Shown here: positions 1 to 5,040 of the stretch, one piece after another
How the letters are laid out: each line of letters opens with the position of its first letter
How positions within the stretch are numbered: the stretch's first letter is position 1
DNA from: Acidimicrobiia bacterium
GTDB taxonomy: Bacteria; Actinomycetota; Acidimicrobiia; Spongiisociales; UBA5794
Assembly: GCA_013001485.1 (NCBI GenBank)
Contig: JABDMN010000228.1
Location: 1 to 6,682, forward strand
Direction of reading: 5' to 3'
Length of the DNA: 6,682 bases
Program-made: the position numbers and the translations under genes
The notes under the pieces: model-generated
The model's input: the letters and a program-made list of their open reading frames with translations, nothing else
The model's database searches: none
What the model was told of the DNA's origin: nothing

Positions 1-597
1 GCGCTGGTATTCGGCCCACGATGAGAAGTCAGAAGGGAGCCCGGTGCGTGGCATCGACCGAAACACACTGGTCCGGTAACTCTTGAGCCCGCTGTCGTGG
101 CCGTGCCAAAACGGCGACGAGGTGGACAACGCGAGGAGATGCGGGAGGAAATAGCTGATCTGACCCATGAGGTCGATGCGCAGGTCCTCGTCTTCAATAC
201 CCACGTGTACGTGCATACCGCAGATCATCAATCGTCTGACCACTCCCTGGAGGTCGTTCTCCAGCTGGCGATATCGATCCTTGGGTGTGGGGAGCTGAGC
301 CCTCGCCTCAGCGAACGGGTGAGTCGAGGCGGCCATCAGCTTCAGCCCATGGCCCTCGACGACATTGGCCACCTGACGCCGAAGCCGCCCCAGATCCTCT
401 CTCAGTTCGGAGATCGAGCTGCACACTTTGGTCCCGATCTCGAGCTGGGACCTCAGGAATTCCGGGCCCACCTGCCCCTCCAGCGCCTCCGCCTCGGACA
501 TCAGGACGGAGGGCGGGTCGGTGGCGAGGTCCCGCGTATCCGGGTCGACGAGCAGGTATTCCTCCTCGACGCCGATCGTGAAGCTGGGGTCCTTCAT
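1..597 (-). CDS. ybdK: YbdK-type carboxylate-amine ligase (glutamate-cysteine ligase 2 family), N-terminal part
   Basis: The first 199 codons of a gene that continues past the left window edge, open without a stop. The protein begins [19 protein letters not shown], the typical opening of the GCS2/YbdK family. It also has STHPFAEA (about residues 90-97), the metal/substrate-region motif CGMHVHVGI (126-134) and [18 protein letters not shown] near residue 180-197, all family hallmarks in the expected order. Family members form an ATP-dependent bond between a carboxylate and an amine; E. coli YbdK has weak glutamate-cysteine ligase activity, and the true substrate in most organisms is unknown. 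It is probably cytoplasmic, since no signal peptide is visible. The ATG at 597 is preferred because the conserved GVEEEY motif follows directly and a TACTGT box lies 6 nt upstream, suggesting a leaderless mRNA. It is divergent from the M20 gene. The missing part should hold the rest of the catalytic domain. Confidence 0.93.
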   Translation of the reverse strand, partial: MKDPSFTIGVEEEYLLVDPDTRDLATDPPSVLMSEAEALEGQVGPEFLRSQLEIGTKVCSSISELREDLGRLRRQVANVVEGHGLKLMAASTHPFAEARAQLPTPKDRYRQLENDLQGVVRRLMICGMHVHVGIEDEDLRIDLMGQISYFLPHLLALSTSSPFWHGHDSGLKSYRTSVFRSMPRTGLPSDFSSWAEYQR

Positions 598-603
598 GAG
601 CAA

Positions 604-609
604 ACAGTA
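604..609 (-). promoter_or_regulatory. Putative -10 box (TACTGT) of a leaderless promoter for the ybdK-type gene
   Basis: Read on the minus strand, TACTGT (pattern TAnnnT) is followed by six bases and then the ATG at 597, so transcription would start on or next to the start codon. No Shine-Dalgarno sequence lies between. No convincing -35 is visible. The assignment follows the actinobacterial leaderless-promoter pattern and is inferred, not measured. Confidence 0.5.
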
Positions 610-640
610 GACCGGCCCTCCTCGCACCTGCACCGACCCG

Positions 641-646
641 TACAAT
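641..646 (+). promoter_or_regulatory. Putative -10 box (TACAAT) of a leaderless promoter for the M20 amidohydrolase
   Basis: TACAAT is a near-perfect -10 hexamer. Seven bases separate it from the ATG at 654, placing the expected transcription start on the A of the start codon. The spacer contains no Shine-Dalgarno sequence. A -35 element is not evident. It lies within 40 bp of the oppositely oriented -10 box of the ybdK-type gene, so the two divergent promoters are back to back. Confidence 0.55.
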
Positions 647-653
647 CCCGCCG

Positions 654-1826
654 ATGACCAGTGCCATGCTCCCAACCGCGGCCGCTGTAGCGCCGTCAGC
701 CATCGACCTGAGACGGGCGATTCACCGTCACCCCGAGATCGGTTGGGACGAGGTGGCGACCACCAAGCGTGTGGCCGAATACCTGTCTGCCGCGGGACTC
801 GAGCCGATCGTGCGCGGCGACGGCATGGGCCTCAGCGTCGACATCGGGGGAACCCCGACCGTCGGATTCCGGGCCGATCTCGATGCTCTTCCCATCCAGG
901 AGGAGACTGAGTTGCCGTTCCGATCATTGAACCCGGGAGTCATGCACGCCTGTGGCCACGACGTTCACTCCGCCATCGCCGCCGGGGTCGCCGTCTCGTG
1001 GCATCGACTCGCCGAAGCCGGGGAGGTCGACGGAGGCATCCGCTGCTTCTTCCAACCTGCTGAGGAACGCATCCCGGGGGGTGCCCAGCAGATGCGAGAG
1101 GAAGGCATCACCAATGGTCTCGACTCGGTCATCGCCTATCACGTCGACCCCAGCCTGCCGGCTGGCAAGTTCGGCCTCCGCACCGGCCCGATAACCGGTG
1201 CTTCGGATCGGCTCACCGTGACGCTCCACGGGCCGGGTGGACACACCTCTCGCCCCCACCAGACCGTCGATCTTGTCTACGTCGCCGCCAGGATCATCAC
1301 TGATCTTCCGGTCCTCGTCCGTCAGGACATCGACCCTCGCCACACCGCAGCTCTCGTCTTCGGTCACATCGAGGGATCGAGCAAGGTCGAGAACGTGATT
1401 CCGACCCACGTGACCGTCGGAGGCACCATCAGGTTGTTCGAGCTGGACGTGTGGCGCCGGCTTCCCGAGACGATCGAGAAGCTGATCCACCACCTGGTCG
1501 CTCCCTACGGCGCCACCGCCAAGGTCGACTACATCCAGGGTTCCCCGCCTGTGGTCAACGACGCCGGAGTCATCGCCGCCGCCGCTGATGCGATTGGGCG
1601 CACGATGGGTGCCGAGGCTGTCGCCGACACCCACCAGAGTCTCGGCTCGGAGGACTTCTCCTGGTTCCTCGAGGACCTCCCCGGCGCTCTCGTCCGTCTC
1701 GGATCGGCCGTCGACGGCCGCAACGTCGACCTGCACTCGGCGACCTTCGACGTCGATGAGGCGTGCATCGAAGCCGGGATCGCAGGCGGCGTGGCGATCC
1801 TCGATTCGCTCCGCACCACGTCCTAG
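654..1826 (+). CDS. M20D-family metal-dependent amidohydrolase (N-acyl amino acid / hippurate / IAA-conjugate hydrolase type)
   Basis: A complete 390-residue protein, the usual length for the family. Visible motifs in order: [13 protein letters not shown] (21-33), [13 protein letters not shown] (71-83), HACGHDVH (98-105), FFQPAEE (132-138), YHVDP (162-166), [10 protein letters not shown] (193-202), [11 protein letters not shown] (329-339) and LHSATF (360-365). By family knowledge C100, H102, E138, H163 and H361 are the metal ligands, E137 is the catalytic base, and H197 in the lid/dimerisation domain completes the partner active site. All are present, so it should be active. It would hydrolyse the amide bond of N-acyl or N-aryl amino acids; the HVDP and GGHTSRPH versions resemble mycobacterial AmiA/AmiB-type enzymes. 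The exact substrate cannot be read from sequence. It is probably cytoplasmic, with no signal peptide. The start is supported by the TACAAT box 7 nt upstream; an in-frame ATG at 666 is an alternative. Its TAG stop is part of the first unit of the CCTAGG array. Confidence 0.95.
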   Translation: MTSAMLPTAAAVAPSAIDLRRAIHRHPEIGWDEVATTKRVAEYLSAAGLEPIVRGDGMGLSVDIGGTPTVGFRADLDALPIQEETELPFRSLNPGVMHACGHDVHSAIAAGVAVSWHRLAEAGEVDGGIRCFFQPAEERIPGGAQQMREEGITNGLDSVIAYHVDPSLPAGKFGLRTGPITGASDRLTVTLHGPGGHTSRPHQTVDLVYVAARIITDLPVLVRQDIDPRHTAALVFGHIEGSSKVENVIPTHVTVGGTIRLFELDVWRRLPETIEKLIHHLVAPYGATAKVDYIQGSPPVVNDAGVIAAAADAIGRTMGAEAVADTHQSLGSEDFSWFLEDLPGALVRLGSAVDGRNVDLHSATFDVDEACIEAGIAGGVAILDSLRTTS

Positions 1827-1917
1827 GCGATTTCCTAGGTGCCCACCTAGGCGATTTCCTAGGTGATTTCCTAGGCGATTTCCTAGGCGATTTCCTAGGC
1901 GACCACCTAGGCGATCA
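1822..1917. repeat. Array of eight 12-bp tandem units, each starting with the palindrome CCTAGG
   Basis: Eight contiguous units start at 1822, 1834, 1846, 1858, 1870, 1882, 1894 and 1906. The consensus is CCTAGGCGATTT. Units 1, 3, 5 and 6 match it exactly; unit 4 has T for C at position 7; unit 2 is CCTAGGTGCCCA; unit 7 ends CGACCA and unit 8 ends CGATCA. All variation is in the second half, and the CCTAGG core is perfect in all eight. The array fills the gap between convergent genes and supplies both stop codons: TAG at 1824-1826 for the amidohydrolase (unit 1), and TAG read from 1909-1907 for tyrA (unit 8). Because the unit is 12 bp, each gene meets an in-frame TAG every four codons across the whole array. 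Adjacent cores can pair as short hairpins. A transcription-termination or stop-reinforcement role is inference; it could also be a neutral minisatellite. Confidence 0.95.
1834..1851. terminator. Best single hairpin within the CCTAGG array (possible bidirectional terminator)
   Basis: The arms CCTAGGT and ACCTAGG pair perfectly (7 bp) around the loop GCCC. Further unit pairs in the array give 6-bp CCTAGG/CCTAGG stems with 6-nt loops. No T-run follows on either strand, so this is not a classical intrinsic terminator. It is the only inverted-repeat structure between these convergent genes, so it is the best terminator candidate there. Confidence 0.35.
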
Positions 1918-2929
1918 CCTCGAGCCCGACGGCGCTGAGGGCAGCCACCAGCGTCTCAGCTTCTCCGGGACGCACCGACAGCGTCAGAACGCCGCCACCG
2001 CCATGCCGACCGTGTCGCAGCTGGAGATCACGGACATCAGCCCGGCTCGACTCCAATGCCCGGCCCACTTTTGCCAGCTCACCAGGCTCGTCGGCCAGCG
2101 CCACATCCACGGCAACCACCGGAGGGGAAAGCGTCGACCGCACGTCGCGGGCTTCCCGGAGACGGTCCTGCATCGAATCTGAGTCGCTGATGACATCGGC
2201 CAGCGAGTCGAGGCGTTGACCAAAGGCACGCAGGCGTGCCGCCACCGCGGACCGGTTGGCCGCAAGCAACTGACTCCACATGCTCGGGTCGGAGGCGGCG
2301 ACTCTCGTCAGGTCACGGAAGCTCCCCGAGGCGAGATCGAGCGCGTGCCCGGTCTCGGCGGCCGACTCCAGGAGCGTCACGGCCAACACCTGAGGCAGGT
2401 GGCTGATCAGGGCCACGGCCTCGTCATGGTCGGCAGCCGTCATCCGCACCGCCCTGGCTCCCAGAGCATGCACCATGGCCTCGACGAGCTCGACGTCTAC
2501 GTCCGCTGCGCCGTCGGGGGTGACAATCCACGTTGCCCCGCGGAACAAGGCCGGTGAGGCGTGTTCGGCGCCGCCCGTCTCTCTGCCTGCCATCGGATGT
2601 CCGCCTACGAATCGGGAAAGATGGCCGGCAGCCTCGATCACCGGTGCCTTCACGCCGGCGACATCTGTGACCAGCGCCGAAGTCGTGAGACCAGTGACAA
2701 GATCGATCACAGCATCGGGCGGAGCACCGAGAACAACAACATCGGGATCCTCGGACAGGAGATCGTCGAGGGTTTCGCACGAGCGATCGAGGGCTCCGAT
2801 GCCCTCAGCGCGCTCAAGAGCGTCTGGATCCGGGTCCCATCCGGAGACGTCCCAGCCGGCGGCCCGCAGCCCTGCGCCGATGGATGCTCCGATCAGACCG
2901 GTGCCGGCGATGCCGACCCGCAGCGTCAC
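1907..2929 (-). CDS. tyrA: Prephenate (or arogenate) dehydrogenase with C-terminal ACT domain
   Basis: A complete 340-residue protein catalysing the oxidative decarboxylation that commits prephenate (or arogenate) to tyrosine. It has an N-terminal NAD(P)-binding Rossmann fold with GTGLIGASIG (9-18), then GGHPMAGRETGG (109-120) with the catalytic-region His111, ISHLPQ (175-180), and GSFRDLTRVAASDP (202-215) with the substrate-binding Arg209. A C-terminal ACT-like domain (about 270-340, opening VVAVDVALADEPGELAKVG) probably binds an aromatic amino acid for feedback control. One oddity: the segment TDVAGVK (88-94) has Gly92 where the family usually has Ser in a DxxSVK motif that contacts prephenate. 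The start is GTG at 2929, overlapping the TGA of the upstream DAHP synthase gene in the tetranucleotide GTGA. With no clear Shine-Dalgarno sequence, translation is likely coupled. The stop lies in unit 8 of the CCTAGG array. Prephenate versus arogenate preference cannot be told. Confidence 0.95.
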   Translation of the reverse strand: MTLRVGIAGTGLIGASIGAGLRAAGWDVSGWDPDPDALERAEGIGALDRSCETLDDLLSEDPDVVVLGAPPDAVIDLVTGLTTSALVTDVAGVKAPVIEAAGHLSRFVGGHPMAGRETGGAEHASPALFRGATWIVTPDGAADVDVELVEAMVHALGARAVRMTAADHDEAVALISHLPQVLAVTLLESAAETGHALDLASGSFRDLTRVAASDPSMWSQLLAANRSAVAARLRAFGQRLDSLADVISDSDSMQDRLREARDVRSTLSPPVVAVDVALADEPGELAKVGRALESSRADVRDLQLRHGRHGGGGVLTLSVRPGEAETLVAALSAVGLEVIA

Positions 2930-3939
2930 AGCTCGAGATTCATGACGACGGCAAGAGCCCGGACCTGATCCATCAGGGCGGAGAACTCATCCGGCAAGAT
3001 GGCCTGGGCGCCATCGACAAGGGCCGTCTCGGGGGCGTGGTGGACGTCGACCATGAAGCCGTCTGCGCCTGCAGCGACGCCGGACCTCGTCAACGGCGCA
3101 ACCAGCTCGCGGTGACCGCCTGAATGGGACGGGTCGACGATGATCGGCAGGTGGGAAAGCCCCTTCACCACGGGCACAGCCGAAATGTCGAGCGTGTTGC
3201 GCGTGGCCGTCTCGAATGTCCTGATCCCACGCTCGCAGAGGATCACGCTGTGGTTGCCCTCTTTGTAGATGTATTCGGCGGCGTTCAACCATTCCTCGAT
3301 CGTCGCGGTGAACCCACGCTTGAGGAGCACCGGCTTGGGTTGCTTGCCGAGCTCGCTGAGCAGCGTGAAGTTGGCCATGTTGCGGGTGCCGACGCGGATG
3401 AGGTCCGCATAGGAAGCCACCAGATCGACATCGCGAGGGTCGAGCACCTCGGCAACGAACGGCATGCCGAACTCATCGCGGGCCTCGGCGAGGTACTGGA
3501 GCCCTTCCTCCTCGAGGCCTTGGAAGGCGTACGGGCTGGTCCGTGGCTTGAAGGCATCGCCCCGCAGGATCCGGGCTCCGGCCTTGTGGACGGCTGCGGC
3601 GGAAGTGAACAGCTGGTCGCGGCTTTCGACAGCACATGGCCCGGCGATGACGGCGAAGTGGCCGCCTCCCAAGGGAACCCCGCCGACATCGATCACGGTG
3701 TCGTCAGGGTGGAAGTCTCTCGAGACGAACTTGTACGGCTTGAGAACAGGCACTGCCCGTTCGACGCCGGGAAAGGCCTCCCAGGGGAGCTGCTGGATCG
3801 TTTCGCGATCGCCGATGGCGCCGACGACGGTCTGCACCTGGCCAACCGAGACGTGGGCCACGGCGCCGATCTCGGCGAGCCGCTCGACTACATGGTCGAC
3901 GTCGCTGGTGGTGGCGTCGGGCCTCATCACGATGATCAT
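2926..3939 (-). CDS. aroF: 3-deoxy-7-phosphoheptulonate (DAHP) synthase, type I-beta with N-terminal regulatory domain
   Basis: Condenses phosphoenolpyruvate and erythrose 4-phosphate, the first step of the shikimate pathway. The 337 residues match, nearly position for position, the Thermotoga maritima type I-beta enzyme. A ferredoxin-like/ACT-like domain (about 1-70) precedes the TIM barrel, which carries AGPCAVES (99-106), KPRTSPYAFQG (131-141), GTRNMANF (184-191), CERGIRTFE (235-243) and DPSHSGG (269-275). Metal ligands by that alignment are Cys102, His272, residue 298 and Asp309. Residue 298 is Asp here where Thermotoga has Glu, in VDVHH, a conservative change. The N-terminal domain implies allosteric inhibition by Tyr and/or Phe, as in Thermotoga. 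I chose the ATG at 3939 over an in-frame ATG at 3966: the shorter form begins MIIVMRPDAT like its homologues, and AAGGGAG stands 8 nt upstream, inside the extra codons. It is first in an operon with tyrA. Confidence 0.96.
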   Translation of the reverse strand: MIIVMRPDATTSDVDHVVERLAEIGAVAHVSVGQVQTVVGAIGDRETIQQLPWEAFPGVERAVPVLKPYKFVSRDFHPDDTVIDVGGVPLGGGHFAVIAGPCAVESRDQLFTSAAAVHKAGARILRGDAFKPRTSPYAFQGLEEEGLQYLAEARDEFGMPFVAEVLDPRDVDLVASYADLIRVGTRNMANFTLLSELGKQPKPVLLKRGFTATIEEWLNAAEYIYKEGNHSVILCERGIRTFETATRNTLDISAVPVVKGLSHLPIIVDPSHSGGHRELVAPLTRSGVAAGADGFMVDVHHAPETALVDGAQAILPDEFSALMDQVRALAVVMNLEL

Positions 3940-3947
3940 GGATTCGT

Positions 3948-3954
3948 CTCCCTT
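3948..3954 (-). promoter_or_regulatory. aroF: Shine-Dalgarno AAGGGAG that fixes the DAHP synthase start
   Basis: On the minus strand AAGGGAG ends 8 nt before the ATG at 3939. A start at 3966 would place this site inside the coding sequence and leave that start without one, so it decides between the two. Confidence 0.75.
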
Positions 3955-4033
3955 GGCGGGGCTCATGTGTATCGGCTCCGGTGAGTTGGCGGAACTCTAC
4001 CGACCCCACGTCACGGCACTTCCAGACCGCCGA

Positions 4034-4065
4034 TTAGCTCACAGCTAACGCTTGCAATAGTTAGC
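4034..4065. promoter_or_regulatory. Candidate operator: three alternating TTAGC/GCTAA half-sites
   Basis: TTAGCT (4034-4039), AGCTAA (4043-4048) and TTAGC (4061-4065) form two nested inverted repeats: TTAGCT-CAC-AGCTAA, and GCTAAC-10 nt-GTTAGC (4044-4065). The second one brackets the -35 hexamer TTGCAA of the Xre gene. The position between divergent genes, over the promoter of a helix-turn-helix regulator, fits an autoregulatory operator that might also affect the divergent aroF-tyrA operon. The binding protein is inferred. Confidence 0.55.
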
Positions 4066-4080
4066 ACGGTGCCATATCCT
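4052..4080 (+). promoter_or_regulatory. Leaderless promoter TTGCAA-17 nt-TATCCT for the Xre gene
   Basis: The -35 TTGCAA (4052-4057) and -10 TATCCT (4075-4080) are separated by an ideal 17 bp. The -10 ends 6 nt before the ATG at 4087, so the transcript should begin at or next to the start codon. There is no Shine-Dalgarno sequence before the ATG. This selects the 4087 ATG over in-frame GTG codons at 4069 and 4081, which lie upstream of the predicted transcription start. Confidence 0.65.
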
Positions 4081-4086
4081 GTGAAC

Positions 4087-4449
4087 ATGGTTCGACAACA
4101 ACTAGGCGACCTCGGAGGCTTCATTCGCGAACAGCGCGAACGCAGCGCAATGTCACTGCGGAAGCTCGCCGAGACCGCCGGGATCTCGAATCCCTATCTG
4201 TCCCAGATCGAACGAGGGCTCCGCAAACCATCCGCAGAGATCCTCATGTCGATCGCTCGTGCCCTGTCGATCAGGGCTGAGTCGCTTTATGAGAAGGCGG
4301 GCCTCCTGGAGGCATCCGAGGGACACATCGGGGTGGTCGAGGCCATCGAGGGCGACCCCCTCTTGACAAAGACACAGAAACGCTCCCTGGCAGAGGTGTA
4401 CGAAAGCTTCATCGCCGGGGCAAAGGAGGAAGAGACTGATGTTGACTGA
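4087..4449 (+). CDS. Xre-family helix-turn-helix regulator (Rv0474-like)
   Basis: A small cytoplasmic DNA-binding protein of 120 residues. The N-terminal Cro/CI-type domain covers about residues 6-70. [22 protein letters not shown] (23-44) is a textbook helix-turn-helix, and RKPSAEIL follows at 46-53 as in most Xre proteins. The C-terminal segment (about 84-110, with [25 protein letters not shown] character) resembles the tail of the mycobacterial regulator encoded just before hbhA, and here too the next gene is an HbhA-like protein. Its stop codon lies inside the start of that gene (11-nt overlap), so the pair is co-transcribed and probably translationally coupled. Likely role: transcriptional control of its own operon through the TTAGC inverted repeats upstream. 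The sensed signal is unknown; no ligand-binding domain is visible. The start at 4087 rests on the leaderless promoter; the GTG at 4069 would add six residues. Confidence 0.93.
   Translation: MVRQQLGDLGGFIREQRERSAMSLRKLAETAGISNPYLSQIERGLRKPSAEILMSIARALSIRAESLYEKAGLLEASEGHIGVVEAIEGDPLLTKTQKRSLAEVYESFIAGAKEEETDVD
4422..4429 (+). promoter_or_regulatory. Strong Shine-Dalgarno AAAGGAGG for the HbhA-like gene
   Basis: AAAGGAGG lies within the last codons of the Xre gene, 9 nt before the ATG at 4439. It is the best ribosome binding site in the window and suggests that the HbhA-like protein is made at a higher level than the regulator. Confidence 0.8.
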
Positions 4450-4957
4450 ACAGCGCGAGGCCGCCAAGAAGGCCATGTTCGCTCTCGTAGGCGCCCCGGT
4501 GGTTGCCGGGCGGTTCATCGCCGACACGAGCACCAAGATGGTCAAGGAAGCTCGCTCACAGTTTGACGAGTTCGCCACCGAAGGCGAGAAGGTCACCAAG
4601 CAGATGCGTGACACCAACGTGATGGAAGAGATCTCAGACCGAGTCGAGGAAATCTCGGATCGCATGGATCTCGAGCAGATCCAGGGTCGCGTCGACAAGC
4701 TACGCGACCGCCTCGAGGACGTCCTCACCGATTGGCGCGAGAGCTTCGCCGCCAACCGGCCGGAGACCACGGTGATCACCAAGCCTGTGGCCAAGAAGGC
4801 CCCGGCCAAGAAGGCCCCGGTCAAGAAGGCTGCCGCCAAGAAAGCCCCGGCCAAGAAAGCACCGGTGAAGAAGGCTGTGGCCAAGAAGGCTCCCGCCAAG
4901 AAAGCACCGGTCAAGAAGGCTGCCGCCAAGAAGGCTCCTGCACGAGCCTCCAAGTAA
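4439..4957 (+). CDS. HbhA-like coiled-coil protein with lysine/alanine/proline-rich C-terminal tail
   Basis: A protein of 172 residues. The first part (about 1-57) has a short hydrophobic stretch ([17 protein letters not shown], 12-28) followed by an amphipathic helix. Residues 58-98 are a strongly predicted coiled coil that includes the near-duplicate heptads EEISDRV and EEISDRM. The tail (117-172) is built of [15 protein letters not shown] pentads. This matches the plan of mycobacterial HbhA, a surface adhesin whose lysine-rich tail binds sulfated glycans, and the preceding Xre gene matches too. No signal peptide is present, as in HbhA. Similar tails also bind DNA in histone-like proteins (HU/Hlp, H1-like), so nucleoid binding or cell-envelope and polar organisation are real alternatives; adhesion cannot be assumed in a non-mycobacterium. 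Two strong hairpins follow the TAA stop. Confidence 0.85.
   Translation: MLTEQREAAKKAMFALVGAPVVAGRFIADTSTKMVKEARSQFDEFATEGEKVTKQMRDTNVMEEISDRVEEISDRMDLEQIQGRVDKLRDRLEDVLTDWRESFAANRPETTVITKPVAKKAPAKKAPVKKAAAKKAPAKKAPVKKAVAKKAPAKKAPVKKAAAKKAPARASK
4787..4942 (+). repeat. In-frame 45-bp tandem repeat encoding the lysine-rich tail
   Basis: The tail is three full copies and one partial copy of a 15-residue unit, (V/A)[14 protein letters not shown], starting at residues 117, 132, 147 and 162. The first residue alternates Val, Ala, Val, Ala, so the true higher-order period is 30 residues (90 bp). Each 15-residue unit is itself three degenerate 5-residue KKAPA-like pentads. Such repeats change copy number easily by slippage, so tail length, and with it net positive charge, may vary between strains. 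Confidence 0.9.
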
Positions 4958-4961
4958 CTCA

Positions 4962-4981
4962 GGTCACCTGATGAGGTGACC
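4962..4981. terminator. Perfect 8-bp hairpin after the HbhA-like gene
   Basis: GGTCACCT pairs with AGGTGACC around the loop GATG, starting 4 nt after the TAA stop. There is no T-run, so alone it is more likely an mRNA 3'-end stabiliser or part of a double terminator with the stronger hairpin 10 nt downstream. Confidence 0.5.
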
Positions 4982-4991
4982 CCCTAACGAT

Positions 4992-5020
4992 CGAAGGCCC
5001 GGGGATTCCCCGGGCCTTCG
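4992..5020. terminator. Strong bidirectional terminator hairpin between convergent genes
   Basis: CGAAGGCCCGGGG pairs perfectly with CCCCGGGCCTTCG (13 bp) around the loop ATT. It lies between the 3' ends of the HbhA-like gene (plus) and the DUF4332-type gene (minus), so it can serve both. The flank on the plus side (TCGCGTCTTGG) is only mildly T-rich, as is common in high-GC actinobacteria. Confidence 0.85.
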
Positions 5021-5040
5021 TCGCGTCTTGGAGTCGTTCT

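Noticed and set aside
97..657. Plus-strand open frame of 186 codons over the ybdK-type gene
   Set aside because: It is entirely antisense to a clearly conserved GCS2-family reading frame, its translation has no recognisable domain, and it runs into the M20 start.
924..1736. Minus-strand open frame of 270 codons within the M20 gene
   Set aside because: It is antisense to intact M20 motifs. Long antisense frames are expected in high-GC DNA, and the product shows no family features.
1822..1917. CRISPR array interpretation of the tandem repeats
   Set aside because: The units are 12 bp and contiguous, without unique spacers, and no cas gene is nearby.
1763..2182. Plus-strand frame encoding Leu-Gly-Asp-Phe repeats across the CCTAGG array
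   Set aside because: The repeats are a by-product of the 12-bp array in a third frame. The frame starts inside the M20 gene, has no ribosome binding site, and runs antisense through tyrA. I would reconsider if ribosome profiling showed translation.
3940..3966. Longer DAHP synthase form starting at the ATG at 3966
   Set aside because: The extra nine residues are absent from the Thermotoga-type homologue, and the Shine-Dalgarno for 3939 would lie within them.
3124..3984. Plus-strand open frame of 286 codons opposite the DAHP synthase gene
   Set aside because: It is antisense to a fully conserved enzyme and has no domain of its own.
3994..3999. TAGAGT as a -10 box for aroF-tyrA on the minus strand
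   Set aside because: It fits TAnnnT and would give a leader of about 48 nt, but no -35 is visible at the right spacing; it is too weak to list as a feature.
4102..4110. CTAGGCGAC in the Xre gene as a stray copy of the array unit
   Set aside because: It shares nine bases with unit 7 but is ordinary coding sequence (Gln-Leu-Gly-Asp) and has no CCTAGG palindrome; probably coincidence.
4153..4953. Minus-strand frame with GAFLA-type hydrophobic repeats, resembling a membrane protein
   Set aside because: The repeats are the complement of the KKAPA-coding tail. The sense protein has a coiled coil, a strong ribosome binding site and a known partner gene.
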